Shown here: one piece after another, positions 44,424-53,404 of the stretch
How positions within the stretch are numbered: the stretch's first letter is position 1
How the letters are laid out: the number at the start of each line of letters is the position of its first letter
Assembly (NCBI GenBank): GCA_041393535.1
Contig: JAWKJY010000001.1
Span: 62,001 to 126,000 of the forward strand
Origin: JAWKJY01 sp041393535
GTDB lineage: Bacteria > Actinomycetota > Thermoleophilia > Gaiellales > Gaiellaceae
Direction of reading: 5' to 3'
Length of the DNA stretch: 64,000 bases
Position numbers and translations under genes: made by a program
Notes under the pieces: model-generated
What the model was told of the DNA's origin: nothing
The model's database searches: none
The model's input: only the letters and a program-made list of their open reading frames with translations

Positions 44424-45612
44424 GGACGTCGAGCGCGGCCCGGACGAAGACCGCCGAGCCGACGCGGAGCGCGTCCTCGTCGATCGCGAAGCGCGGGTGG
44501 TGGTGCGGGTAGACCGCGTCGATCGCCTCGTTGCGCCCGCCGACGAAGAAGAACGCGCCCGGCACGTGGGCGAGGTAGGCGGAGAAGTCCTCGCCGCCCA
44601 TGATCGGCCGCATCGGCGCGACGACGTCCTCGCCGGCGACCGCGCCCGCCGCGTCGCGCACGCGCGCGGCCCAGTCGCCGTCGTTCACGACCGGCTCGAA
44701 CCCCGCGACGTACTCGAGCTCGTAGGTCGCCCGGTGCGCGTCGCAGACCCCCCGCACGACGCGGTCGAGCGCGTCGCGGTTGCGGTCGCGCACGGCGCGC
44801 GAGAAGGAGCGCATCGTGCCGGCCAGCTCGACCGACTCGGGGATCACGTTCGACGCGCTGCCGGCGTGGAACTGCGTCACCGAGAGGACGGCCGGGTCGA
44901 GCGGGTCGGTCTCGCGCGAGATCACGTGCTGGAGCGATGTGACGATCTCGGCCGCCGTCAGGACGGGGTCGATCGTCTCGTGGGGCGTCGCCGCGTGCCC
45001 GCCGCGCCCGTGCACGACGATCCGGAAGACGTCCGCCGCGGCGAGCAGCGGCCCCTCCGGGCACGCGACGAGGCCCGCCTCGAGCAGCGACCAGACGTGC
45101 ACGCCGACGATCCCGTCGACCCCCTCGAGCACGCCGTGCTCGACGAGCTGGCAGGCGCCGCCGGGCGCGAGCTCCTCGGCGTGCTGGAAGAGGAAGCGCA
45201 CCTCGCCGGCGAGCTCGTCGCGCCGGGCCGCGAGGGCGTGGGCCGCGGTGAGCAGCATCGCCGTGTGCGCGTCGTGGCCGCACGCGTGCATGACGCCCTC
45301 GCGGGTCGACGCGTACGGCAGCCCCGTCTCCTCCTGGATCGGCAGCGCGTCCATGTCGGCCCGCAGCGCCAGCACCTTGCCCTCGCGCCCGCCGCGCAGC
45401 CGCGCGACCACGCTCGTCGGGGTGGGGCGGGTGATCGTCAGCCCCTCGATCTCCGCGAGGGCCGCGGCCACGTAGGCCGACGTCTCGCGCTCCTGGAACG
45501 ACAGCTCGGGGTTCGCGTGCAGGTGGCGCCGCCAGGCGATCGTCCGCGCGTGCAGCTCGTCCGGGACGAGGCTGACGCAGGCGCTCACCGCCGCGTGCCC
45601 GCCCGTGCCCAT
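44416..45612 (-). CDS. M20 family amidohydrolase (hippurate/IAA-conjugate hydrolase-like)
   Basis: A 398-residue dimetal amidohydrolase. Metal motifs are MHACGHDAHTAML, FLFQHAEELAPGGA and GGEDFSAYL. The dimerisation domain has VHGRGGHAATPHETIDPV. The family removes acyl groups from amino acids (hippurate, N-acyl or indoleacetyl conjugates). ATG 45612 was chosen; GTG codons a little downstream are alternatives. It is divergent from the LacI regulator with a 100-bp spacer, so it may be part of the same regulon. Confidence 0.92.
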   Translation of the reverse strand: MGTGGHAAVSACVSLVPDELHARTIAWRRHLHANPELSFQERETSAYVAAALAEIEGLTITRPTPTSVVARLRGGREGKVLALRADMDALPIQEETGLPYASTREGVMHACGHDAHTAMLLTAAHALAARRDELAGEVRFLFQHAEELAPGGACQLVEHGVLEGVDGIVGVHVWSLLEAGLVACPEGPLLAAADVFRIVVHGRGGHAATPHETIDPVLTAAEIVTSLQHVISRETDPLDPAVLSVTQFHAGSASNVIPESVELAGTMRSFSRAVRDRNRDALDRVVRGVCDAHRATYELEYVAGFEPVVNDGDWAARVRDAAGAVAGEDVVAPMRPIMGGEDFSAYLAHVPGAFFFVGGRNEAIDAVYPHHHPRFAIDEDALRVGSAVFVRAALDVLS

Positions 45613-45666
45613 GTCGCCCGCCCCGTCGATGGCGGGAGTATCGCAGGCCGGCCGGTGCGCTCGCGG

Positions 45667-45695
45667 TTGACAGCGGCGGGCGCGCCGCCGATCAT
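45667..45695 (+). promoter_or_regulatory. Promoter of the LacI-type gene (TTGACA-17-GATCAT)
   Basis: TTGACA (45667-45672) and GATCAT (45690-45695) are 17 bp apart. The -10 is followed by CCG and a GGAGGA about 9 bp later, as at 41103-41146. No operator of the O1 type is visible here. Confidence 0.6.
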
Positions 45696-45712
45696 CCGTC
45701 CCCGGAGGAGCG

Positions 45713-46765
45713 GTGCGGATGACCAGACCCGGACAGGCACGTCTCGCCGACGTCGCCAAGCTGGCGGGGGTCGGCACCTCGATCACCTCGCGCGTCCTCA
45801 ACGACGACCCGACCGTCTCGATCCGGCCGGAGACGCGGGAGCGCATCCTCGCCGCGGCGCGGGAGCTCGACTACCGCCCGAACATGCTCGCGCGCGGGCT
45901 GCGGCTCGCGCGGACGATGACCCTCGGGCTGATCGTCAACCTCAACTACTACCACGAGTACGACGAGATCATCGTCGCGACGGAGCGCGCCGCGGCAGCG
46001 GCCGGCTACGTCACCGTGATGGTCGACGCGAACGACTTCGTCGCCCGCGGCGAGGCGTACCACCGGCTGCTGTTCGAGCGGCGCGTGGACGGGCTGCTCG
46101 TCGCCAGCTCGCTCGTCACCGACACGGTCGTCCGCGACCTGCGCGCCGCCGGGCTGCCCTTCGTGCTCGTCAACCGGCGCCTGCGCGGCACCGGGCCGAG
46201 CGTCTCGACCGACGACGCCGCAGGGGTCGCCCTCGCCGTCCAGCACCTGATCGAGCTCGGGCACCGCCGGATCGGCTACCTGCCCGGCCCGATGTACGCG
46301 GACGTCGTCCGCCGCCGCCTCGCCGGCTTCCGCCAGGGCCTGCGCGCGGCCGGGCTCGACGCCCGCGCCTCGGACGTCGTCGAGTCGTCGATCGAGGAGG
46401 AGAGCGTCGTGCGCGCGACGACGCGGCTGCTCTCGCGCGTCGACCGGCCGACGGCGTTCGTCGTCTGGAGCCCGACGGCCGCCATCCCGGCGCTCGCGGC
46501 CGTGCGCCGGCTCGGCCTGCGCGTGCCGGTCGACGTCTCCGTCGTCTCCTACAGCGACACGCGGATCGCCGAGTACCTCGACCCGCCGCTCGCGACCGTC
46601 CGCATGCCGGCGATCGAGATGGCCGACACGGCCGTCCAGGTGCTGCTGCAGCTCGTCGACGGCGGCGACCCGGGGAACGTGATCGTCCGGACGCGGCCCG
46701 AGCTGATCGAGCGCGGCTCGACCGCGCCGCCGCCCGGCCTCGTGGTCGAGCGCTACTCGACCTGA
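45713..46765 (+). CDS. LacI-family transcriptional repressor
   Basis: A 350-residue regulator. The N-terminal helix-turn-helix is RLADVAKLAGVGTSITSRVL, followed by the hinge (YRPNMLARGLRL) and a periplasmic-binding-like sensor domain (TMTLGLIVNLNYYHEYDEI, VDGLLVASSLV, LGHRRIGYLPGP, VVSYSDTRIAEYLDPPLATV). It should bind a palindromic site with a central CG. Such sites occur upstream of the E1, SDR and RraA operons here, making it the likely island regulator. Start GTG 45713 or ATG 45719. The effector is unknown. Confidence 0.92.
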   Translation: MRMTRPGQARLADVAKLAGVGTSITSRVLNDDPTVSIRPETRERILAAARELDYRPNMLARGLRLARTMTLGLIVNLNYYHEYDEIIVATERAAAAAGYVTVMVDANDFVARGEAYHRLLFERRVDGLLVASSLVTDTVVRDLRAAGLPFVLVNRRLRGTGPSVSTDDAAGVALAVQHLIELGHRRIGYLPGPMYADVVRRRLAGFRQGLRAAGLDARASDVVESSIEEESVVRATTRLLSRVDRPTAFVVWSPTAAIPALAAVRRLGLRVPVDVSVVSYSDTRIAEYLDPPLATVRMPAIEMADTAVQVLLQLVDGGDPGNVIVRTRPELIERGSTAPPPGLVVERYST

Positions 46766-46983
46766 CCGAGCACGGTCTCGACCGGGATCACGTCGGGGCC
46801 TGCCTGCACCGCGATCCGCAGCGTCCCGGCCGCCGGCGACTCGACCTCGGTCGTCGCCTTCTCCGTCTCGATCAGGACGAGCGGCTCGCCCGCCTCGACC
46901 ACGTCGCCGTCGGCGCGCAGCCACTCGACGACCGCGACCTCCTCGACGAGGCCCGACTGCGGGATCACGATCGGCGTCCCCAT
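46753..46983 (-). CDS. Free-standing lipoyl/biotinyl-domain carrier protein
   Basis: A 76-residue single-domain protein. VVEWLRADGDVVEAGEPL and LIETEKATTEVESPAAG contain the lipoyl-lysine motif (ETEKA). No E2 catalytic domain follows. ATG 46983 overlaps the RraA-like stop as TGATG. The 3' end overlaps the convergent LacI gene by 13 bp. It could carry the acyl group for one of the E1 pairs in this island, with the acyltransferase encoded elsewhere. Confidence 0.85.
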   Translation of the reverse strand: MGTPIVIPQSGLVEEVAVVEWLRADGDVVEAGEPLVLIETEKATTEVESPAAGTLRIAVQAGPDVIPVETVLGQVE

Positions 46984-47660
46984 CAGATGTACCCGTGCTT
47001 GTCGAGGCCGTCGAGCGGCGAGACGCCGGCGCGCATGTCGGCGCGCACGAGCTCCTCGGCGGCGACGATCTCCTCGGCCTTCAGCAGGACGCGCTCGGCG
47101 TCCGCCGCCGGGACGACCAGGATCCCGTCGAACTCGGCGAAGACGAGGTCGCCCGGGCGGATCTCGATCCCGCCGATCGTCACCGGCTCCTGGCACGAGG
47201 CCATCTCCCAGCGGCCGATCGCGTTCTTCGGCGAGAGGTCCCGGTAGAAGACCGGGAACTCGATCTCGCGCAGCCCCTGGATGTCGCGCAGGTTGCCGTC
47301 GAGGATGCAGCCGACGCACCCGTGCTCGGCGGCCGAGTTCGCGGTCAGCTCGCCGAAGTGGCCGACCGGGCTCGAGCCGTTGACGTGCACGAGCACCGCG
47401 TCCGGGTGGAGCCGCTCGAAGATCTCGAGGTAGCTGCGGATCCGCGGCACGCCCTCCTCGAACGGGATGCGCGGCTCGATCGCGCGGCCCTCCACCGTGA
47501 AGGCGATGCCGACGATGCGGGACTCGGGGAAGAGCGGCCGCAGCGTCGAGGGCAGCACCTGCTCCTCCAGCCCGAGGTGGAAGAGCGCATCGCAGACGGC
47601 GGGCATGTAGAGCTTCCGGTAGCGGGCGCAGAGCTCGGCGGTGGGGATCGTGTCGGCCAT
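46983..47660 (-). CDS. RraA-family protein, probable 4-hydroxy-4-methyl-2-oxoglutarate-type aldolase
   Basis: A 225-residue RraA/HMG-aldolase family protein. Conserved stretches are MPAVCDALFHLGLEEQVLP, VGHFGELTANSAAEHG, CVGCILDGNLRDIQGL (the DGxxRD catalytic motif) and GDLVFAEFDGILVVP. Enzymes of this family split 4-hydroxy-2-oxo acids into pyruvate plus a keto acid, or decarboxylate oxaloacetate. That would suit an aromatic or branched-chain catabolic route. ATG 47660 has AGGAGAA inside a LacI-type operator just upstream. Confidence 0.85.
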   Translation of the reverse strand: MADTIPTAELCARYRKLYMPAVCDALFHLGLEEQVLPSTLRPLFPESRIVGIAFTVEGRAIEPRIPFEEGVPRIRSYLEIFERLHPDAVLVHVNGSSPVGHFGELTANSAAEHGCVGCILDGNLRDIQGLREIEFPVFYRDLSPKNAIGRWEMASCQEPVTIGGIEIRPGDLVFAEFDGILVVPAADAERVLLKAEEIVAAEELVRADMRAGVSPLDGLDKHGYI

Positions 47661-47661
47661 C

Positions 47662-47677
47662 GGAAAATCGTTTCTCC
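47662..47677. promoter_or_regulatory. LacI-type operator O3
   Basis: On the minus strand this reads GGAGAAACGATTTTCC. Centred on CGAT it matches O1 at 5 of 6 positions in each arm. It lies 2-17 bp before the RraA-like ATG and also covers the -35 region of the divergent SDR promoter. Confidence 0.65.
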
Positions 47678-47693
47678 TGGTGGGGTGCGACAG

Positions 47694-47699
47694 TATAGA
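47694..47699. promoter_or_regulatory. Shared -10 region (TATACT on minus, TATAGA on plus)
   Basis: The hexamer reads TATACT on the minus strand toward RraA (reverse complement spans 47699-47694 with adjacent bases) and TATAGA on the plus strand. On the plus side it ends 9 bp before ATG 47709, which has no ribosome site, so the SDR mRNA may be leaderless. Confidence 0.45.
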
Positions 47700-47708
47700 G
47701 TGGTGCCG

Positions 47709-48473
47709 ATGCACGGGCTGGTGGTCGACCTCTTCGGGCTCGCGGGTCGCACGGCCGTCGTGACCGGCGCGGCGAGCGGCCTCGGCCGCGAGATCGCGCT
47801 CGGGCTGGCCGCGGCCGGCGCCTCGCTCGTGGCGGCCGATCTGCCCGGCACCGCGCTCGACGAGGTCGTCGCCGAGGCGGGCGGCGGGGTCGCCGTCCCG
47901 GTGGACGTGACCGACCGCGCGCAGGTCGAGGCCCTCGTCGAGCGCGCGATCGCGGCGCACGGCCGGATCGACGTGCTCGTCAACAGCGCGGGGATCGGCG
48001 GCAGGGGCCCGGCGGCGACGTACCCGGACGAGCTGTGGGAGCGCGTGCTCGCGATCAACCTCACGGGCACGTTCCTCTGCTGTCGTGCGGCCGGGGCCCG
48101 GATGCTCGAGGCAGGCGGCGGCGCGATCGTCAACATCGCGTCGATCGGCGGCGTCGTCGGCTGGGCCGGCAGCCTCGGCTACCAGGCGAGCAAGGCGGGC
48201 GTCGTCCAGCTGACGCGGACGCTCGCCGTCGAGTGGGCGCCGCGCGGCGTGCGCGTGAACGCGATCGCGCCCTGCACGTTCGAGACGCCGATCGTGGCCG
48301 CGCAGCGGGCGGCCGAGCCCGACCTCTACCCGGCGATGCTCGCGCGCATCCCGCTCGGCCGCTTCGGCGAGCCGCGGGAGATCGTCGGCCCGGCGCTCTT
48401 CCTCGCCTCGGACGCCGCGTCGATGGTGACCGGGCACACGCTGCTCGTCGACGGGGGGTACACGGCGCAATGA
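47709..48473 (+). CDS. Short-chain dehydrogenase/reductase (copy B)
   Basis: A 254-residue classical SDR with VTGAASGLG, a VNSAG catalytic asparagine region, IVNIASIGGVVG, the active pair in GYQASKAG and the C-terminal MVTGHTLLVDGGYTAQ. An aspartate after beta-2 (VAADLPG) favours NAD. It heads the operon SDR, E1 alpha, E1 beta, PPOX, aminotransferase, M20. The stop overlaps E1 alpha as ATGA. It is less like the other two island SDRs than they are like each other. Confidence 0.93.
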   Translation: MHGLVVDLFGLAGRTAVVTGAASGLGREIALGLAAAGASLVAADLPGTALDEVVAEAGGGVAVPVDVTDRAQVEALVERAIAAHGRIDVLVNSAGIGGRGPAATYPDELWERVLAINLTGTFLCCRAAGARMLEAGGGAIVNIASIGGVVGWAGSLGYQASKAGVVQLTRTLAVEWAPRGVRVNAIAPCTFETPIVAAQRAAEPDLYPAMLARIPLGRFGEPREIVGPALFLASDAASMVTGHTLLVDGGYTAQ

Positions 48474-49431
48474 CGATCGCGGGCGAGACGCTCGTCGGGA
48501 TCCACCGGACGATGGTGCGGATCCGGGTCTTCGAGGAGCGCGTCGCGGAGCTCTTCCTCGGCCGGCGGCTGCCGGGCTTCGTGCACCTCTACGTCGGCGA
48601 GGAGGCGGTCGCAGCCGGCGTCTGCGCCGCGCTGACCGACGACGACCTGATCACGTCCACGCATCGCGGCCACGGCCACGCGATCGCCAAGGGCGTCGGC
48701 CTCGACCGGCTGATGGCCGAGCTCTTCGGCAAGGAGACCGGCGCCTGTCGCGGCCGCGGCGGCTCGATGCACGTCGCCGACTTCGGCCTCGGCATGCTCG
48801 GCGCGAACGGGATCGTCGCCGCGGGCTGTGGCATCGCCGCGGGCGCCGCGCTCTCGGCCGTGTACCGGGGGTCGGGCCAGGTCGCGGTCGCGTTCTTCGG
48901 CGACGGCGGCATCAACAAGGGGAGCTTCCACGAGGCGGCGAACCTCGCCGGCGCGATGCGGCTGCCGGTGATCTTCGCCTGCGAGAACAACCGCTACGCG
49001 CAGTACACGGCGATCGAGCGGACGACCGCCGTCCACGACCTCTCGGCCCGCGCGGCCGGGTACGGGATCGAGGGGGTGACGGTGGACGGGAACGACGCGA
49101 TCGCGGTGCACGAGGTCGCGCGGGCCGCGGTCGAGCGGGCGCGCGCGGGCGGCGGGCCGACGCTGCTCAACCTCGAGACCTACCGGCTCGGCGGCCACTT
49201 CGTCGGCGACGTCGAGGAGTACCGCTCGAAGGACGAGGTCGCCGCCTGGCGCGAGCGCGACCCGATCCCGCGGCTCGAGGCGGCGCTGGCCCGCGACGGC
49301 CTGCTGACTGCGGCGGCCGCGGCCGCCGTCTGGGACGAGACGCGCGCGGAGGTGGCCGAGGCGGAGGCGTTCGCCGAGGCGAGCCTGTACCCGACGCCGC
49401 GACCGCGCTCGACGGGGTGTTCACGCCGTGA
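48470..49431 (+). CDS. 2-oxoacid dehydrogenase E1 alpha subunit (copy 2, 3' frameshift)
   Basis: About 320 residues. The thiamine diphosphate motif is FFGDGGINKGSFHEAAN followed by FACENN. It also has FVHLYVGEEAVAAGV, STHRGHGHAIAKG and GRGGSMHVADFGLGMLG, close to acetoin dehydrogenase alpha subunits. Near 49401 the frame slips. The correct ending TALDGVFTP and TGA 49429-49431 lie in the next frame, and one added base gives exactly 321 codons. That stop overlaps the E1 beta start as GTGA, as expected in an operon. Confidence 0.9.
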
Positions 49432-50453
49432 GCGCGGGCGAGGCGAGGGGGCCGCGGCCGAGGAGCTTCGGCCAGGCCACGCTCGAGGCGATGCAGCTCG
49501 CGATGCGGGCCGACGACCGCGTGCTCGTGCTCGGCGAGGACATCGGCTGGGGCGGGAGCTTCGGCCAGTTCCGCGGCCTGCTCGACGAGTTCGGCGCGCG
49601 CCGCGTCGTCGACATGCCGATCTCCGAGGCCGCGATCGTCGCCGCCTCGGTCGGCGCGGCGCTGACCGGCCTGCGCCCGGTCGCGTCGATCAGCTTCGTC
49701 GAGTTCACGATGGGCGCGATGGACGAGATCGTCAACCAGGCGGCCAAGCTCCGGTTCATGTCGGGCGGCCAGGTGAGCGTGCCGATGGTCCTGCGCGCCT
49801 CCGACGGGACGCTCCGCTCCTCGGCCGCGCAGCACTCGGAGAGCTTCGAGGCGATCTTCGCGCACGTGCCCGGGCTGAAGGTCGTCGCGCCGTCGACCCC
49901 GGCCGACGCGAAGGGCCTGCTCGCGGCCGCGATCGCGGACGACGACCCGGTCGTCTACCTGGAGAACAAGAAGATCGGCTCGATGCGCGGCGAGGTGCCC
50001 GAGGGCGAGCACGTCGTCCCGCTCGGCCGGGCCGTCGTGCGCCGGCCCGGGAGCGACGTGACGATCCTCGCCTACTCGATCATGGCCGTGCACGCGGCGA
50101 AGGCCTGCGAGGAGCTGGCGGCCGAGGGGATCGACGCCGAGCTGGTCGACCTGCGCTCGCTCGTCCCGCTCGACCTCGAGACCGTGCTCGAGTCCGTCGG
50201 GCGCACGAGGCGGGCGGTCGTCTGTCACGAGGCCTGGGTGCACGGCGGCTTCGGCGCGGAGGTGGCCGCGCAGCTGACCGAGGCCCTCTTCGACGAGCTG
50301 GCCGCGCCGGTCGCGCGGGTCGGGGCGCGCACCGCGCACGTCCCGTTCAGCCCGCCGCTCGAGCGCGCCGTCGTCCCCCAGCACGAGGAGATCGTCGAGG
50401 CCGCGCGGCGGGTGGTCGCGCACGAGCGTCGCGGAGCGAAGGAGGAGCGATGA
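49428..50453 (+). CDS. 2-oxoacid dehydrogenase E1 beta subunit (copy 2)
   Basis: A 341-residue E1 beta of the acetoin/pyruvate type. Motifs are VLVLGEDIGWGGSFGQ, VVDMPISEAAIVAASVGAAL, QAAKLRFMSGGQ, QHSESFEAIFAHVPGLK and VCHEAWVHGGFGAEVAA. GTG 49428 overlaps the alpha stop and its own stop overlaps the PPOX gene (ATGA). It differs strongly from copy 1, so the two E1 complexes probably act on different 2-oxo acids or acyloins. Confidence 0.93.
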   Translation: MSAGEARGPRPRSFGQATLEAMQLAMRADDRVLVLGEDIGWGGSFGQFRGLLDEFGARRVVDMPISEAAIVAASVGAALTGLRPVASISFVEFTMGAMDEIVNQAAKLRFMSGGQVSVPMVLRASDGTLRSSAAQHSESFEAIFAHVPGLKVVAPSTPADAKGLLAAAIADDDPVVYLENKKIGSMRGEVPEGEHVVPLGRAVVRRPGSDVTILAYSIMAVHAAKACEELAAEGIDAELVDLRSLVPLDLETVLESVGRTRRAVVCHEAWVHGGFGAEVAAQLTEALFDELAAPVARVGARTAHVPFSPPLERAVVPQHEEIVEAARRVVAHERRGAKEER

Positions 50454-51025
50454 CGGACCCGGACGTCGAGCGGGCGATCGAGAGGCAGCAGTGGTACGAC
50501 GCATCCGTCTCCGGGCCGCTCCAGGGCGAGGCGCTCGAGGACTTCCTGACGAACTACCACTGGCTGGTCAAGCTCGCCTTCACGAAGGAGGACGGGTGGC
50601 CCTACGTGGTGCCGCTCTGGTACCTCTGGGACCAGGGCGCCTTCTGGGTCGTCGGGCGCAAGCGCTCGGCCTGGGTGCAGGACCTGAAGCGCGAGCCGCG
50701 CTGCGCGATCTGCATCGAGGAGAAGGAGATCCCGCCGGCCGGCGGCAACCGCAAGGTGATCGCGCAGTGCGTCGCCGAGGTGGTCGAGGGGCCCGTCGTC
50801 GCCGAGGGCTCGCAGTGGGTCGGCGTCGCGAACCGGATGGCCGAGAAGTACGTCGGCCCGGACGGGCCGGCCGCGCTCGCGCGCTCGTACGGCTGGGAGC
50901 GCTACCTCGTCCGGCTGTCGCCGCGCGAGGGCCGGCTGACGACGTTCCAGGGCGTCGACTGGCACCGCCGCTACTTCGATCCGGGGCAGCGGCCCGACCT
51001 CGAGGCGAAGGCGCCCCGGCCGTGA
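50450..51025 (+). CDS. Pyridoxamine-phosphate-oxidase-fold flavoprotein (copy A)
   Basis: A 191-residue split-barrel protein of the PPOX family. The pattern LAFTKEDGWPYVVPLWYLW and GAFWVVGRKRSAWVQDLKR is typical of FMN- or F420-binding members. Actinobacterial relatives often reduce substrates with F420 or bind heme. ATG 50450 has GGAGGAG upstream and overlaps the E1 beta stop. Its stop overlaps the aminotransferase start as GTGA. Confidence 0.88.
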   Translation: MTDPDVERAIERQQWYDASVSGPLQGEALEDFLTNYHWLVKLAFTKEDGWPYVVPLWYLWDQGAFWVVGRKRSAWVQDLKREPRCAICIEEKEIPPAGGNRKVIAQCVAEVVEGPVVAEGSQWVGVANRMAEKYVGPDGPAALARSYGWERYLVRLSPREGRLTTFQGVDWHRRYFDPGQRPDLEAKAPRP

Positions 51026-52176
51026 AGCCGTGCGCGCGCGCCGCCGCCGACGCGAGGCGGTCGACGATCCGCGTCCTCTTCGACGCGGCGAGCGAGCGGC
51101 CCGACGCGATCCGGCTGGAGGTCGGCGAGCCGAGCTTCCGGACGCCGGCGCACGTCGTCGAGGCGGCCTTCGAGGCGGCCCGCGCGGGGCAGACGAAGTA
51201 CACGCCGAACGGCGGCCTGCGCAGCCTGCGCGAGCTGCTCGCCGACCGCCTGGAGCGGGTGAACGGCTACCGCGCGCACCACGACGAGATCGTCGTGACG
51301 CCGGGCGGGATGAACGCGCTCTACTCGACGTACCTGGCACTGCTCGAGCCGGGCGACGAGGTGCTGCTGCCGACGCCGGGCTTCCCGAACATGGACGAGA
51401 TGGTCAAGCTCGTCGGCGGGACGCCGGTCTTCTACGAGCTGCGCGCGGACGAGGGCTACCTCCCCGAGATCGAGCGGATCGAGGCGCTCGTCACGCCGCG
51501 GACGAAGGTGCTGTTCACGAACAGCCCGTCGAACCCGTGCGGCTCGGTCTTCCCGGCGGCGACGGTCGAGGCGCTCGTGCGCCTGGCCGACCGGCACGAC
51601 CTCTGGCTGATCGCGGACGAGGTCTACGACGAGCTGATCCTCGACCCCGAGCGGCAGCACGTCGCGGCGCGCGGCTTCGACGAGGCCGGCCGGGTGATCT
51701 CCGTCTACAGCTTCTCGAAGGTCTACGCGATGACCGGCTGGCGGCTCGGCTACGCCGTCGCGCCGCCGCCGCTCGCCGACCTGCTGCGCAAGCTGCAGGA
51801 GCCCCAGGTCTCGTGCCCGTCGACCGTCTCGCAGCTGGCGGCGCAGGCGGCGCTGACCGGCCCGCAGGCGGTCGTGGCCGAGATGCGCGACGCCTACCGC
51901 GAGCGTCGCGACCGCGCCTGGGCGGCGATCGAGCGCAGGGGGCTCTCCGGCTTCCGCACCCAGGGCACCTTCTACATGCTGGTCGACGTGTCCCGGGCCG
52001 GCATCCCGTCGCTCGACTTCTCGCTCAGGCTGCTGCGCGAGGCCGACGTGGCGGTGGCGCCCGGCTCGGTCTTCGGGCCGGCGGGCGAGGGCAAGGTGCG
52101 GATCTCGATGGCCGTCGAGGCGCCCGAGATCGAGGAGGGCCTGGCGCGGCTCGCGCACGTGCTGGAGCAGGCGTGA
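51022..52176 (+). CDS. Class I/II PLP-dependent aminotransferase
   Basis: A 384-residue fold-type I aminotransferase. Landmarks are YTPNGGLRSLRELLA, TPGGMNALYSTYLALLEPGD, the phosphate and ring-binding FTNSPSNPCGSVFP and LIADEVYDELI, and the Schiff-base lysine in VYSFSKVYAMTGWRLGY. The C-terminal arginine is in EGKVRISMAV. It resembles aspartate or aromatic aminotransferases. GTG 51022 overlaps the PPOX stop and the stop overlaps the M20 start (GTGA). Confidence 0.92.
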   Translation: MKPCARAAADARRSTIRVLFDAASERPDAIRLEVGEPSFRTPAHVVEAAFEAARAGQTKYTPNGGLRSLRELLADRLERVNGYRAHHDEIVVTPGGMNALYSTYLALLEPGDEVLLPTPGFPNMDEMVKLVGGTPVFYELRADEGYLPEIERIEALVTPRTKVLFTNSPSNPCGSVFPAATVEALVRLADRHDLWLIADEVYDELILDPERQHVAARGFDEAGRVISVYSFSKVYAMTGWRLGYAVAPPPLADLLRKLQEPQVSCPSTVSQLAAQAALTGPQAVVAEMRDAYRERRDRAWAAIERRGLSGFRTQGTFYMLVDVSRAGIPSLDFSLRLLREADVAVAPGSVFGPAGEGKVRISMAVEAPEIEEGLARLAHVLEQA

Positions 52177-53400
52177 GCGAGGCCGCGCTCGCGGCCTGGC
52201 TCGAGGAGCGCGCCGACGAGGTCGTCGAGCTCGCCCGCACCCTCGTCGCGACGCCGAGCGTCAACCCGCCGGGCGACGAGCGCGCCGCCGCCGCCGTCGT
52301 GGTCGAGCGCCTGCGCACGCTCGGCGTCGCCGACGTCGAGGTGCATGCGGGCGAGGAGACGCGCCCGAACGTGCTCGCGCACGTGCGGGGACGCGAGCCG
52401 GGCCGCACGCTCGTCCTGAACGGGCACCTGGACACGAAGCCGGCGGGCGACCTCGCGCTCTGGCGCACCGACCCGTGGGACCCCGTGCTCGCGGACGGCG
52501 AGCTCGTCGGCCTCGGCTCGGGCGACATGAAGGCCGCCGTCGCGGCGATCGTCTACGCGGCCGGCGCGCTGGCCGCCGTCGGGCTGCCGCGCGGCGCGCT
52601 CTCGGCCGTCCTCTCCGCCGACGAGGAGGCGGGCTCGCGTCACGGCGCGAAGTGGCTCGCCGACCAGGGGCTCCTGCGCGGCGACGCGGCGATCGTCTGC
52701 GAGCCGTGCGGGGTCGACGCGGAGTGGGAGTCGATCGACCTCGTCTCGCGCGGCGTCCTCCTCTTCCGCGTGCGCGTCCGGGGCACCGGGACGCACTCGA
52801 GCATCTCCGACCGCTTCCCGGTCGTGAACGCGACCGTCCAGATGGCCCGGCTCGCCGACCGGATGCACCGCGAGCTGCACGGCTTCCTCACCTACGAGCC
52901 GCACCCGCTCTACCCGGCCGGGCCGACCGTGAACGTCGGCGTGATGGCGAAGGCGGGCGTCTTCTACGGCGTCTACCCCGGCGAGGCCGAGCTCGCCTGC
53001 GACGTGCGGCTCCTGCCCGGGATGACGGGCGAGTCGCTCGAGGCCGACCTCGGACGGTTCCTCGCGCGCGCGCGCGAGGCCGAGCCGGAGCTCGACGCGG
53101 AGCTCGTCGTCGACCTCTGGTTCCCGGCGACCGAGATCGGGCCGGACGAGCCGATCGTCCGCGCGCTCCAGGCGGCGGCCGGGCGGGTGCTCGGGCGCGT
53201 CCCGCCGCCCGGCGGCTTCCCGGGCGCGACCGACGCGACCACCGCAGCCGGCGGCGGGCATCCTGACCGTGGCCGCGTTCGGCCCTGCTTCCCGCCGCGC
53301 GCGCACTCGCCGAATGAGTCAGGTGCGCGCCGCGTCGATCCTCGAGGCGGCCGCGACGTGGCGATGGCGCCCGTGGCGCCACCGACCGAGGAGGCCCGAG
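52173..53400 (+). CDS. M20 family deacylase (ArgE/DapE-like), 3' end frame-disrupted
   Basis: About 400 residues. Metal motifs are VLNGHLDTKPAGD, GLGSGDMKAAVAAIVYA, SADEEAGSRHGAKW and VCEPCGVDAEW. The dimerisation domain has GTGTHSSISDR. After PPGGFPGATDAT (about 53240) the frame changes several times. Fragments ILTVAAFGPA and RAHSPNE, in different frames, are what the family shows at its C-terminus (the last histidine). The true stop cannot be fixed; the end given is just before the next gene. GTG 52173 overlaps the aminotransferase stop. Confidence 0.85.
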
Positions 53401-53404
53401 GACG

